This document shows, one piece after another, positions 36,357-45,200 of a DNA stretch of 64,000 bases. The first letter of the stretch is position 1. Every line of letters begins with the position of its first letter. This DNA is from Chthoniobacter flavus Ellin428 (GTDB taxonomy: Bacteria; Verrucomicrobiota; Verrucomicrobiia; Chthoniobacterales; Chthoniobacteraceae). The notes under the pieces were generated by a model. The model ran no database searches, was not told the DNA's origin, and was given only the letters and a program-made list of their open reading frames with translations. The stretch covers positions 1 through 64,000 of the forward strand of contig NZ_ABVL01000025.1 in the NCBI RefSeq assembly GCF_000173075.1, written 5' to 3'. A program made the translations under genes and the position numbers.

Positions 36357-37898
36357 CTATTGTTTGATGATTTCCCTCACGTAAATCGTCACCACGCCAT
36401 CCGCCCCACGGCGGATATCGCTGATGAGATACGGGCGGCCGCCATCACGCACGAAGCGTTCCTTTTCTGGCGGAGGCACGGCGCCAGCGGGGTATTCGAC
36501 GACGACGCGCGGGGATTGATCGTCCGGGCGCGTGGCGTCGCGCAGCACGGCGCGGCTGGTGCCGGAAGCTGTCACGCGGAATTCGCCCCGCAAGTAGAGC
36601 CGTTCGCCCGATTGCCCGTGGTCGGCCAGCGCGGACACTTCATCCAGCGAGACTTCCTTGGCCGGAGGCGCCTGGCCAGGGGCGTAGGTGCGCCAGGTCG
36701 CGCCATTGTTGCTCAGGGTCGGATCGCTCTGCGCGGTGATGAAACGCTCCATTTTCACCCCGTCCGGCGAATACTGGGGCAGCGGCGTGCCCCGGGTCGG
36801 CAAGGGCGTGGCGGCGTACATCTGTGGTTCCGGCGGACGCGGGGTAATCGCCGGCTGCACCATCGCCAACTGTGGATGCGGGGTCGGCGTCGGGGCGAGG
36901 GAGGCCATGCGCATCGGGGTCGGCGCCGCAGAAGCGATACGGCGCGGCGTGGGCTGACCGGGAATGGGAATGGGCGTGACCGGAATTCCCGCCTCGGGCA
37001 AGGGCAGCGTTCCCTTTTCCGGCGTGGGCGCTCCCGGCTCCACGATATCCACCCGCGCGATTTCGTGCTTGGCCGGGGTGGCCTCGGGCGTATTGGGGCT
37101 CGCTGAGGGCAATGGATGATTGCGGCGGTAGGCAGCAAACTTGTTCAAGCCCTCTTGCAGAGAGGGCCCCTTCATCACCGGCAGGCCCGGGACCATGTTC
37201 AAGATCGCTGGCGGTTCCAGGCTGAATCTTCCTTTGCCGGGGAGTTCGTATCCCCCGTAGAGCAGCGGGATGACCGTAAACTGCATCCGCCCATCGGGCA
37301 CACGCTCGATATGGATGACCGCCGAAAGGTCATTGGTCCGCTCCAGCTTCAAGGGATTGCCTGTCTGCAAGAGGGCGCGCAACGCGGGCACGTTGCCCTC
37401 CGGAGCGGTGAAAACGTGCTCGACCACGACCTGCGGGAATCCTTCGGCCTGCGCCAGCGTCACGACGCCCGAGGGAAACATATCCGTCGGCTTGAGGTCC
37501 GCCGAATCGAGAATGACGAAGTGGCCGGTGACATAGGTCACCAGCTTCTTGGTCTCCCGGTAATTGCGAATGTAGTTGCGCAGCAACTCGCCGTTCTCAT
37601 TCTCCAGTTCGAGGCGCGAATACCGGCTGTAGCGCTCGAAGAGCTTCTGTGCGGTGAGGAATTCTCCCGGCGGCGCGGCCGTCACCTCAAACCGCAGCGG
37701 CGCATCCAGCTTCTTTAGCTTCTTGAGGATCGCGTAAGCCCGGGGCTGTTCCGGATGACCAAAGACCCAGAAGCTGCCCATCCAGCAGGCAAAGGCCAGC
37801 CCGACGAGCAGGAGGATGAAGATGGTCCAAAGGAAAAGATTGTCGTGGCCTTTCGGCTCGGCATCGGCGTCGTCGTATCCGTAAAAATCGTCGGCCAT
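36357..37898 (-). CDS. Hypothetical single-pass membrane protein with proline-rich linker
   Basis: Protein of 513 residues. An acidic cytosolic N-terminus (MADDFYGYDDADAEPKGHD) precedes one membrane helix at about 22-46. A periplasmic domain of about 200 residues follows, beginning LKKLKKLDAPLRFEVTAAPPGEFLTAQ. A Pro/Thr-rich linker spans about 270-390, and a C-terminal beta-rich domain has GERLYLRGEFRVTASG. I recall similar proteins only as conserved hypotheticals in Verrucomicrobiota. It starts 36 bp after the erpA-like stop on the same strand, so the pair is likely one unit. Confidence 0.8.
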   Translation of the reverse strand: MADDFYGYDDADAEPKGHDNLFLWTIFILLLVGLAFACWMGSFWVFGHPEQPRAYAILKKLKKLDAPLRFEVTAAPPGEFLTAQKLFERYSRYSRLELENENGELLRNYIRNYRETKKLVTYVTGHFVILDSADLKPTDMFPSGVVTLAQAEGFPQVVVEHVFTAPEGNVPALRALLQTGNPLKLERTNDLSAVIHIERVPDGRMQFTVIPLLYGGYELPGKGRFSLEPPAILNMVPGLPVMKGPSLQEGLNKFAAYRRNHPLPSASPNTPEATPAKHEIARVDIVEPGAPTPEKGTLPLPEAGIPVTPIPIPGQPTPRRIASAAPTPMRMASLAPTPTPHPQLAMVQPAITPRPPEPQMYAATPLPTRGTPLPQYSPDGVKMERFITAQSDPTLSNNGATWRTYAPGQAPPAKEVSLDEVSALADHGQSGERLYLRGEFRVTASGTSRAVLRDATRPDDQSPRVVVEYPAGAVPPPEKERFVRDGGRPYLISDIRRGADGVVTIYVREIIKQ

Positions 37899-37934
37899 GG
37901 GAAAACAAAGGAAGCGCGGGACGCTCCGGAAAAA

Positions 37935-38282
37935 TCAGGGTTGGGTGCTGGCTTCAGCGTCGGCGGGCTCAAAGGAAGTGCCACAGCCACAGCTTCGCAC
38001 GGCGTTGGGGTTCTGGATGCGGAAGCCCGCCCCGGCGAGGTCGTCGCTATAGTCGATCGTCGACCCATCGAGAAAATGACGGCTCTTTTCGGCGATGATC
38101 ACCTTCACCCCATCGCGTTCCACCACCTCGTCGCCGGGTTCGGCCTGACCGAAGCCCATGCCATACTGCAAGCCCGCGCAGCCGCCATGCTCCACGAAAA
38201 TACGCAAACCTTGGGTTTGGTCATCCTGCTCGCGCATCATGACCTGGAGCTGCCGAATGGCTGGTTCAGTGACTTGAATCAT
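37935..38282 (-). CDS. erpA: A-type iron-sulfur carrier protein (IscA/ErpA family)
   Basis: Carries and inserts Fe-S clusters into target proteins. The 115-residue protein has the three conserved cysteines, C35 in GGCAGLQYGM and the pair C98 and C100 in SCGCG. FLDGSTIDYSDDLAGAGFRIQNPNA is the usual approach to the C-terminal pair, with the short acidic tail seen in some homologues. Assignment to ErpA rather than IscA is not certain since no isc or suf operon is here. It is divergent from mutL, with a heptamer repeat between. Confidence 0.92.
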   Translation of the reverse strand: MIQVTEPAIRQLQVMMREQDDQTQGLRIFVEHGGCAGLQYGMGFGQAEPGDEVVERDGVKVIIAEKSRHFLDGSTIDYSDDLAGAGFRIQNPNAVRSCGCGTSFEPADAEASTQP

Positions 38283-38361
38283 CAGGAAGGACGTTAACAG
38301 TGGATTTTGAAGGAGGAAAGTGACAAGTGACGCCCTCTAGCGTTCACTTTTCACCTGCTTT

Positions 38362-38403
38362 CATTCAGCATTCGTCGTTCCGAATTCGTCATTTGTCATT
38401 TTT
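38362..38403. repeat. Degenerate 7-bp tandem repeat upstream of mutL
   Basis: Six units with 7-bp period: CATTCAG, CATTCGT, CGTTCCG, AATTCGT, CATTTGT and CATTTTT. The mutL GTG start is seven bases further on. The period equals that of the tracts before the pseudouridine synthase and cls, while the unit sequence differs. Confidence 0.75.
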
Positions 38404-38409
38404 CCCACC

Positions 38410-40293
38410 GTGTCTCGCATCGCTCTTCTCTCGGAACAAGTCGCCAGCCAGGTCGCGGCCGGTGAAGTCGTGGAGCGCCCGGCCAGCGTGGTGAAGGAAC
38501 TCGTCGAGAACTCCATCGACGCGGGCGCCAAAAAAATCGAGGTCGCGATTCGTCGTGGCGGCATCTCCTCGATCCGCGTGGTCGATGACGGCTTCGGCAT
38601 GGATCGCGATGACGCCCTGCTCTGCCTGGAGCGCCACGCCACGAGCAAGATCCGCACAGGCGACGACCTCGCTTCCATTCACACCCTCGGCTTTCGCGGC
38701 GAAGCGCTGCCCAGCATCGCCAGCGTCTCGCGTTTTCGCCTGGCCACGCGCGAACCCGCCGCCCTGGCCGGCACGGAGGTCATCGTCAATGGCGGCAAAA
38801 TCGAGAGCGTGAAAGACTGCGGCGATGCGCCCGGCACGCAGATCGAAGTGCGCTCGCTCTTCTATAATCTCCCCGCGCGCCGCAAATTTCTCCGCACCGA
38901 GAATACGGAATCGAGCCACGTCGAGCATCAGCTTCACCTGCAGGCCATCGGGCATCCGGAGATTGGCTTCGTCTTCGTCAATGACGAGCGGGTCGTCTAT
39001 CAACTCCCACCCACCACGCATCTGCGCGAGCGCATCCGCGATCTCTGCGGCGCGGCGCTCGCTGCTGAATTGCTCGAGGTGCCCGAGTTTGCCGCCGACA
39101 ATATTCGCATCCGCGGATTCGTCGGCAAAGCCGGCGTGAGCCGCAGCTCGCGTGCGCAACAACTCATCTTCCTCAACGGTCGCGCAGTCGAAAACAGCAC
39201 GCTCAATTTCGCCCTGCGCGAGGGCTACCACACCGCGCTGATGAAGGGCCAGCATCCGGTCACCTTCCTCTTCATCGACATGGATCCCGCGGCGGTCGAC
39301 GTGAATGTCCACCCCGCCAAGCGCGAAGTCCGCTTCCGCAACTCCGCCGAAATCCGCGAAGCGATCGTGGAGGCGATCCGGCGGACACTCGAGACCGACC
39401 GCGCGGAGTGGTCGGCCACTTTCCGCGCTGGGACCTCCGCGGAAACCGCCAATGAGGTTTCTGGTTTCTCGTTTCTCGTTTCAGGCTCCCCTGCTCCACC
39501 GGTTCCCGAGACGCCACCATTAATTCCTATCCACGAGCAAGTCGCGCTGCGCCGCGATTGGGGCGCATTCCCGCAGCCGCCCCGCGCTCCCATCACTCCT
39601 ATTTCTCCCATACCTCCTATCACTCCTACGGAGGTATCCCCCACTTCACCGACGGTCCCCGCAGCAGCAGAACCAATCCCCCCGGCGTTCCCCGACCCCG
39701 AAACGCCGTCTGCGCAGGACTTTAAAATCCTCGGCGTCCTCGGCAAACTCTACGTCCTGATGGAAAACGCCACTGGCCTGGTGCTGGTCGATCAACACGC
39801 CGCCCACGAGCGCATTCTTTTCGAGGAAATGCTCAAGCGCATGGAATCCCAAGGCGTCCCCACCCAGCGGCTCCTCCTTCCGCTCACGCTGCAAGTGAGT
39901 CCGCGCGACGCCGACTGGATCACCCACCATCTCGACGTCCTCAACCGCGCCGGGATCGGCCTGGAACCCTTTGGCGCCGGCACCTTCAAGATCGACAGCC
40001 TGCCCACTTTCCTCCGCGGCAGCGAACCTTCCCAGCTCCTGCGCGAGATCATCGACGACCTGCGCGAGACCAGCGCCCAGACGAGCAAGTTGCGCCTCGG
40101 TGAGCACATGATCGCCAAGACCGTCTGCCGCCACGCGGTAAAGGCCAACGACGTCCTCCGCGAACCGGAACTCGTCCGCCTCATCCAGGACCTCCTCGCC
40201 TGCGATCTCCCCTATTGCTGCCCGCACGGCCGCCCGACGATGATCCAGATGAGCTACAGCGAGCTGGAAAAGAAGTTCGGCCGGAAGGTTTGA
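38410..40293 (+). CDS. mutL: DNA mismatch repair protein MutL
   Basis: Links MutS mismatch recognition to strand removal. The 627-residue protein starts at GTG. The GHKL ATPase domain (1-330) has ELVENSIDAGA, DDGFGM, RHATSKI and LGFRGEALPSIASV. The C-terminal domain (about 440-627) contains DQHAAHERILFE, fitting the endonuclease motif DQHA-x2-E-x4-E, and CPHGRP, so this MutL likely nicks DNA itself, as in bacteria without MutH. The linker (about 345-440) is Pro-rich and partly encoded by two tandem-repeat tracts, 7-bp units at 39457-39484 and 9-bp units at 39596-39631. Both keep the frame. Confidence 0.96.
   Translation: MSRIALLSEQVASQVAAGEVVERPASVVKELVENSIDAGAKKIEVAIRRGGISSIRVVDDGFGMDRDDALLCLERHATSKIRTGDDLASIHTLGFRGEALPSIASVSRFRLATREPAALAGTEVIVNGGKIESVKDCGDAPGTQIEVRSLFYNLPARRKFLRTENTESSHVEHQLHLQAIGHPEIGFVFVNDERVVYQLPPTTHLRERIRDLCGAALAAELLEVPEFAADNIRIRGFVGKAGVSRSSRAQQLIFLNGRAVENSTLNFALREGYHTALMKGQHPVTFLFIDMDPAAVDVNVHPAKREVRFRNSAEIREAIVEAIRRTLETDRAEWSATFRAGTSAETANEVSGFSFLVSGSPAPPVPETPPLIPIHEQVALRRDWGAFPQPPRAPITPISPIPPITPTEVSPTSPTVPAAAEPIPPAFPDPETPSAQDFKILGVLGKLYVLMENATGLVLVDQHAAHERILFEEMLKRMESQGVPTQRLLLPLTLQVSPRDADWITHHLDVLNRAGIGLEPFGAGTFKIDSLPTFLRGSEPSQLLREIIDDLRETSAQTSKLRLGEHMIAKTVCRHAVKANDVLREPELVRLIQDLLACDLPYCCPHGRPTMIQMSYSELEKKFGRKV
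39457..39484 (+). repeat. 7-bp tandem repeat inside mutL
   Basis: Four units, GTTTCTG, GTTTCTC, GTTTCTC and GTTTCAG, encode part of NEVSGFSFLVSGSPAP in the inter-domain linker. Four 7-bp units total 28 bp, not a multiple of three, so any gain or loss of one unit would break the gene. Confidence 0.8.
39596..39631 (+). repeat. 9-bp tandem repeat inside mutL
   Basis: Four units, CTCCTATTT, CTCCCATAC, CTCCTATCA and CTCCTACGG, encode the ITPISPIPPITP stretch of the linker. The unit is a variant of the CCTCCTATT repeat at 63183-63218, and unit changes would keep frame. Confidence 0.8.
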
Positions 40294-40314
40294 GTTCTTA
40301 GTTCTTAGTTCTTA
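40294..40314. repeat. 7-bp tandem repeat directly after mutL stop
   Basis: Three perfect GTTCTTA units start one base after the TGA of mutL. Confidence 0.85.
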
Positions 40315-40362
40315 GTGCGCAGTCCACTGCTCCTGCCGAACACCTGGTGGTGTCGCTACTGA

Positions 40363-40404
40363 GAACCAAGCACCGAAAACCAGGCACTGAGCACTTGGCA
40401 CCCG
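40363..40404. repeat. Degenerate 7-bp tandem repeat upstream of cls
   Basis: Six units in a 7-bp period: GAACCAA, GCACCGA, AAACCAG, GCACTGA, GCACTTG and GCACCCG. It ends 28 bp before the cls start codon. Confidence 0.75.
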
Positions 40405-40432
40405 CCTCTCCATCTCTCATCCTCGGCTCCAC

Positions 40433-41851
40433 ATGCCATCCTGGAGTCTTCTCTACCTGGTGAGCGAATGGATGATTCGTCTGGCGATGCTCATCTACGT
40501 GCCACAGCAGCGGTCCGCGGCAGCGTCGCGGACATGGTTGTTGCTGATCTTTCTTTTGCCCTGGCCGGGGTTGCTTCTTTACGCGGCTTTGGGACGTATT
40601 CGTGTCCCCCGCGAACGCATCGTCCAGCAGAAGCGCGCGTCACAACGCATCATGGATGCGCAGACTCATCTGCGGCCCCATATCGTCTGCCAGCCCCCTC
40701 TTCCGGAATACCTCGCTCATCTGCCGGGACTCGCAGCCAAGCTCGGTGATTTCGATGTCTTTGCGGGAACCGCGGTCGAGCTTCTTTCAGACTATCAGGA
40801 ATCAATCGACCGCCTGGTCAAGGATATCGACGCGGCGCAGCATCACGTCCATCTCCTCACCTATATCTTCGCGGCCGACGCCACGGGGAACGCGGTCGCG
40901 GAAGCGCTGGTGCGGGCGGCGAAGCGCGGAGTGCGCACCCGGGTCATGCTCGATGCAGTAGGTTCCCACGGTGGCCTTGCGCAGCTAGCCCCGCGGCTGC
41001 GAAGTGAGGGCGTGGAAGTGGTAGCCATGCTGCCGGTCGGATTCTTCCGGCACAACGCGGCACGGTTCGATCTGCGCAATCATCGCAAGCTCGCCGTCAT
41101 CGATGGCCTTGTCGGCTACGCCGGCTCGCAGAATATCGTGAGCCCGGATTTCGTTCCCGGCTACCCCAACGAGGAACTGGTCGCCCGCATTACCGGCCCA
41201 GTCGTCGCCCAGATTCAAGCGATCCTCCTCGCCGACTATTTCATCGAAACCGGCGGCACGCTCGAGATGGATCGCTTTTTCCCAGAGATCGCCGCCGCCG
41301 GTTCCGCTGCGGCGCAAATGCTGCCCAGCAGTCCCGGCTATCAGCGCGAGAATGGCGCCGAGTTGTTCATCGCCTTGATCTATGCCGCCCGGGAACGGGT
41401 CGTCCTGACCACGCCTTACTTCGTGCCCGACGAACCCTTTCTGGCCGCGCTCCGTTCCGCGACACGCCGTGGCGTGGAGGTTCGACTCATCGTTTCCAGC
41501 CACGGCAACCAGACGCTCACCCAATTCGCCCAGCGCTCTTATTACGAACAATTGCTGACCGCCGGCGTCCACGTACACCTTTACCGGCCCCATTTCCTGC
41601 ACGCGAAACACCTCAGCGTGGACGACTCCATCGCCCTGCTCGGCTCGACGAATCTCGATATCCGCTCCTTCGCGCTGAACGCCGAGGTCAGCCTGATCCT
41701 TTACGACCGCGACGCAGTGCAGCGTCTACAGGCGGTCCAGGAACGCTGCCTCGCGGACAGCGATGAACTCAACCTCGCGTCCTGGCAACAACGCCCCCTC
41801 TCTGAGCGCGTCCTGCAAAATCTCGCGCGCCTGGCGGATTCGTTGCTCTAG
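40433..41851 (+). CDS. cls: Cardiolipin synthase, phospholipase D superfamily
   Basis: Inner-membrane enzyme condensing two phosphatidylglycerols into cardiolipin. The 472-residue protein has two N-terminal membrane helices (about 5-20 and 28-50, WLLLIFLLPWPGLLLYAALG) as in ClsA-type enzymes. Two HKD motifs follow: NHRKLAVIDG (about residues 213-222) with GSQNI, and LHAKHLSVDD (about 389-398) with GSTNLDIRSF. The space to mutL is 139 bp and holds two heptamer tracts. Confidence 0.92.
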   Translation: MPSWSLLYLVSEWMIRLAMLIYVPQQRSAAASRTWLLLIFLLPWPGLLLYAALGRIRVPRERIVQQKRASQRIMDAQTHLRPHIVCQPPLPEYLAHLPGLAAKLGDFDVFAGTAVELLSDYQESIDRLVKDIDAAQHHVHLLTYIFAADATGNAVAEALVRAAKRGVRTRVMLDAVGSHGGLAQLAPRLRSEGVEVVAMLPVGFFRHNAARFDLRNHRKLAVIDGLVGYAGSQNIVSPDFVPGYPNEELVARITGPVVAQIQAILLADYFIETGGTLEMDRFFPEIAAAGSAAAQMLPSSPGYQRENGAELFIALIYAARERVVLTTPYFVPDEPFLAALRSATRRGVEVRLIVSSHGNQTLTQFAQRSYYEQLLTAGVHVHLYRPHFLHAKHLSVDDSIALLGSTNLDIRSFALNAEVSLILYDRDAVQRLQAVQERCLADSDELNLASWQQRPLSERVLQNLARLADSLL

Positions 41852-42237
41852 AGATCATTGCTTTCAGCGAAAGGGCAACCTGCGGGCTTTTACTGATCCC
41901 GTCCATCTTCCGCGCTTTTATGGTTGCGCCGGTAAAAATACGGATTTTCTCAGTTTTATAGTATTGCAAGGCGTAAGGAAAAACGCCACGAACGATTAAG
42001 GGTACGTCGTACTACGTTTCATCGTAATTCAGTCGGCTTGGGCGAAAACCCCGGCGGGCTGGGCTCTCCTGAAGCATTGGTGCTTCGCGATTCTCCGCGA
42101 TCTGCGGCCAGTCATTCCAAGAAAACCTTCTTCCGTCTTCTGGCCTCACGCCGGTCGTTCGCTTCGGCTCGAAGCTGGGCCAGACGCAGGAGGAAGGAAC
42201 CTTGTAAAGCGCACCCGATATCCGTTCCCAACCCAAT
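41852..42237. other. Intergenic leader of the first giant gene, no gene seen
   Basis: No convincing reading frame. It holds a dyad GTACG-T-CGTAC (42002-42012), a perfect hairpin GAAGCA-TTGG-TGCTTC (42071-42086), and TATAGT (41957-41962), which resembles a -10 element without a good -35. AGGAGGAAGGAA near 42190 is purine-rich but about 40 bp from the start, too far for a ribosome binding site. The length suggests a regulated 5' leader; no known riboswitch was recognised. Confidence 0.4.
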
Positions 42238-45200
42238 ATGAGACACCGGTCATCCTTCCCCTTTAGCCAGCGCCTGCCTCGCTTTTCCCGGCGCGCTAAA
42301 CGCCTGATCCTGACCAATACGGTTGCCGGACTCCTGGTTTCGCTCGCCTTCCCTTCGCTGGCTTCGATCAATATCTTCAATGGCAGCATCAATTCCTCGT
42401 GGGCCAACGCCGGCAACTGGAGTCTCAGCCATGTGCCCAATTCGATCGACGGCCTTTTCTTCAACAGCTCGACCACTGGAAACAGCCAGCTTAACAACAG
42501 CTGGAGTACGCAAACGTTGAGCTTCGATACCGGCTCGGACAGCTTCGGTATCGACGCCAATTTCGCCGGCACCACCACCCGGACGCTCGTCTTCGTTGGC
42601 GGCACGAATGCCAATGGTGGCGCAGACCTCATCTCGCTAAGCGCCAATACCACCGGCACGATCACGCTCGGCGGCGCCAACGGCGTCGGCGTGCTCAATC
42701 TCGATTTCAACACCGCCCATCGCACCGGAACGATCAACGTGGCCAACAGCGCCGCCACGCTCGTCATTGGCGCGAATGCCCACCTCATCGGCTCCAACGG
42801 CATCACCAAGAATGGCGCAGGCACACTGCAGATCCTTTCAACGAACACTTACACCGGCGGCACGGCGATTAATGCCGGCGTCATCGCCTTTGCCAATGGC
42901 AGTCTCGGCTCGGGCACGATCACACTCAATGGCGGCGGCCTCCAATGGGTCACGGGCAACACCCAGGATATTTCCGGGCAACTCGCTACCATCGGTAGCG
43001 GCGGCGCTACGTTCGATACGAATGGGCAAAACATCACCTTTAACAGTGTCTTTGGCAGCGCCGGCACCGTCACCAAAACAGGAGCGGGCACGCTGACCCT
43101 GCCCAATGCCCCTTGGCAGCAACTCCAGGTGAACCAAGGAACTGTGAACTTGACCGCCAGCAGCGTCACCACTGGAGGGATACAACTCAACGGGGGCAAT
43201 CTCACCTTCAGCAACACCACAACAACCCTTAACGCTGCTGGCGTGATACAACTCTACGGGATCAATCTCGTCTGCGACGACGCCATGACCACCGTCACCG
43301 CTGGCGGGCTGCAACTCAACGGTGGTGGCAATCTCATCTTTGGCAAGGCCATGACCACTGTCTCGCTGGGCGGGCTTTCGAGCAATAGCACGACCGCCAT
43401 CTTCCCCACGCAAAACGGTTCCGGCGCACCAATGGCGGTGACCTTGGGCTCTGCCACTAATTTTGCCGGGATGATCACGGGCAACGGCTCCATCGTCTCG
43501 CAAGGCGGGACGCTTTCGGGCGACAATTCCGGGTTCAACGGCGGCTTCACGGTCAATGCCGGCACCCTGCAGATCGCCTCAAGCACCGCCTTGGGCACCG
43601 GTACGGTTACCCTCAATGGCGGCACGCTGACTTTCGTCGGCCAGCCCTATTTCAGCGCGGGCGCGCTGGCAGCCTCGAATAGCACCCTTGTCTTGCAAAA
43701 CAACTCTCGCGCGCCGGTCTACTTCACCGTGGGCAGCAATGGCGCTTCGACGACTTTCTCCGGCATCTTGACCGGCGACTTCGACCGCCCCCAAGGCACG
43801 CTGATCAAGGTAGGGACAGGAACATTGACCCTCACCAACAGTGATTATTCTACAGCGAATATCACTCTGATGAGTGGCACGCTCGATGTGAGTGCCGACC
43901 CCTATCTCTTGGGCGCTGGAGCTTTACAAATCAATGGCGGCGCTCTCGCCTTCGGCAACCTCACCAGTTCATCCGTTGGCGCCCTCACCGGCTCCGGCAA
44001 CCTGGTGCTGACCAACGCCAATAATCAAGGCGTCACCTTCACCGTAGGTATGACATTGCCCAATTGGTTATTCGTCGGATTTAGCTTGGATACCCCGGCC
44101 TTGGAGACCTTTTATGGCGCGATCACCGGTCTGGGTACATTGGTCATGAATGGCTCGGCCGTCGCTCAGAATAACTGGAACATCCCCCTCAACATCCTCC
44201 ACCTCGGAGGCTCGGGTTCGACCGCAAACATTACCCTGTTGAATGGCACGATCTACATCCAGAGCAGTGGCGCACTCGGTTCAGGCACGTTCACCGACGA
44301 CGGCGGCACGCTCAGTTTCGTCGGGCCCACCACTGCGGCGGCCGGCGCTCTCGCCGGAACCGTCAATCTCGCGTTGCTCACTGACGCAATCACTCCCCTG
44401 CCCGTCACTTTCATCGTCGGCAGCAATGGCGCCTCCACGACCTTTTCCGGTGCGCTAACGGGGTCCGGCACGCTGGTCAAGGTTGGTTCTGGCACCCTGA
44501 CGCTGACGGGTACCGGTTCCACCGCGAATATCACGCTCAACAGCGGCGCCATCGATATCAGCGCCAGCCCCACAAGCCTGAGCAGCGGTGTCTTCACCTA
44601 CAACGGTGGCAACCTCATTTTCGGTGGCCAGACCAGCATCTCGGTCGGCGGACTCGCTGGCTCCAGCGATCTGGTGCTCACCAATGCCAGCAATCAAGGA
44701 ATCACCTTCATCGTGGGCGGCAATGGTGCCAACACGACCTACACGGGAGCGATCACCGGCTTGGGCACCCTGGTAATGAACGGTCCAAGCACCCTCGCGC
44801 TCACCAACCCGAACTCGACGGCAGGCATCGTTCTGGCGGGTGGCTCGCTCGACATCAGCCAGAATGGCAGCGCACTCGGCTCAGGCACGTTCGGCGACTA
44901 CGGTGGCACGCTCAATTTCGGCTCGCTCACCGCCGCGTCGGCTGGCGCTCTGGCGGGACCGGGCAATCTCTCGCTGCTCAATAACTCCTCTCAACCCGTC
45001 ACTTTCACCGTCGGCGACAATGGCGCTTCCACGGAATACTCGGGCGCCCTCACCGGTGGCACGCTAGTCAAGAATGGCACCGGAGCGCTCAGGCTGAGCG
45101 GCACCGGTTCCACTGCAAATTTCACGCTCAACAACGGCACGATCGATCTCAGCAGCAACGCCACGGGTCTAGGGACTGGCACTTTCACCATCAACAGCGG

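Noticed and set aside
41852..42237. Riboswitch (for example c-di-GMP class I) in the giant gene leader
   Set aside because: Hairpins exist, but none of the conserved loop sequences of known riboswitches could be matched.
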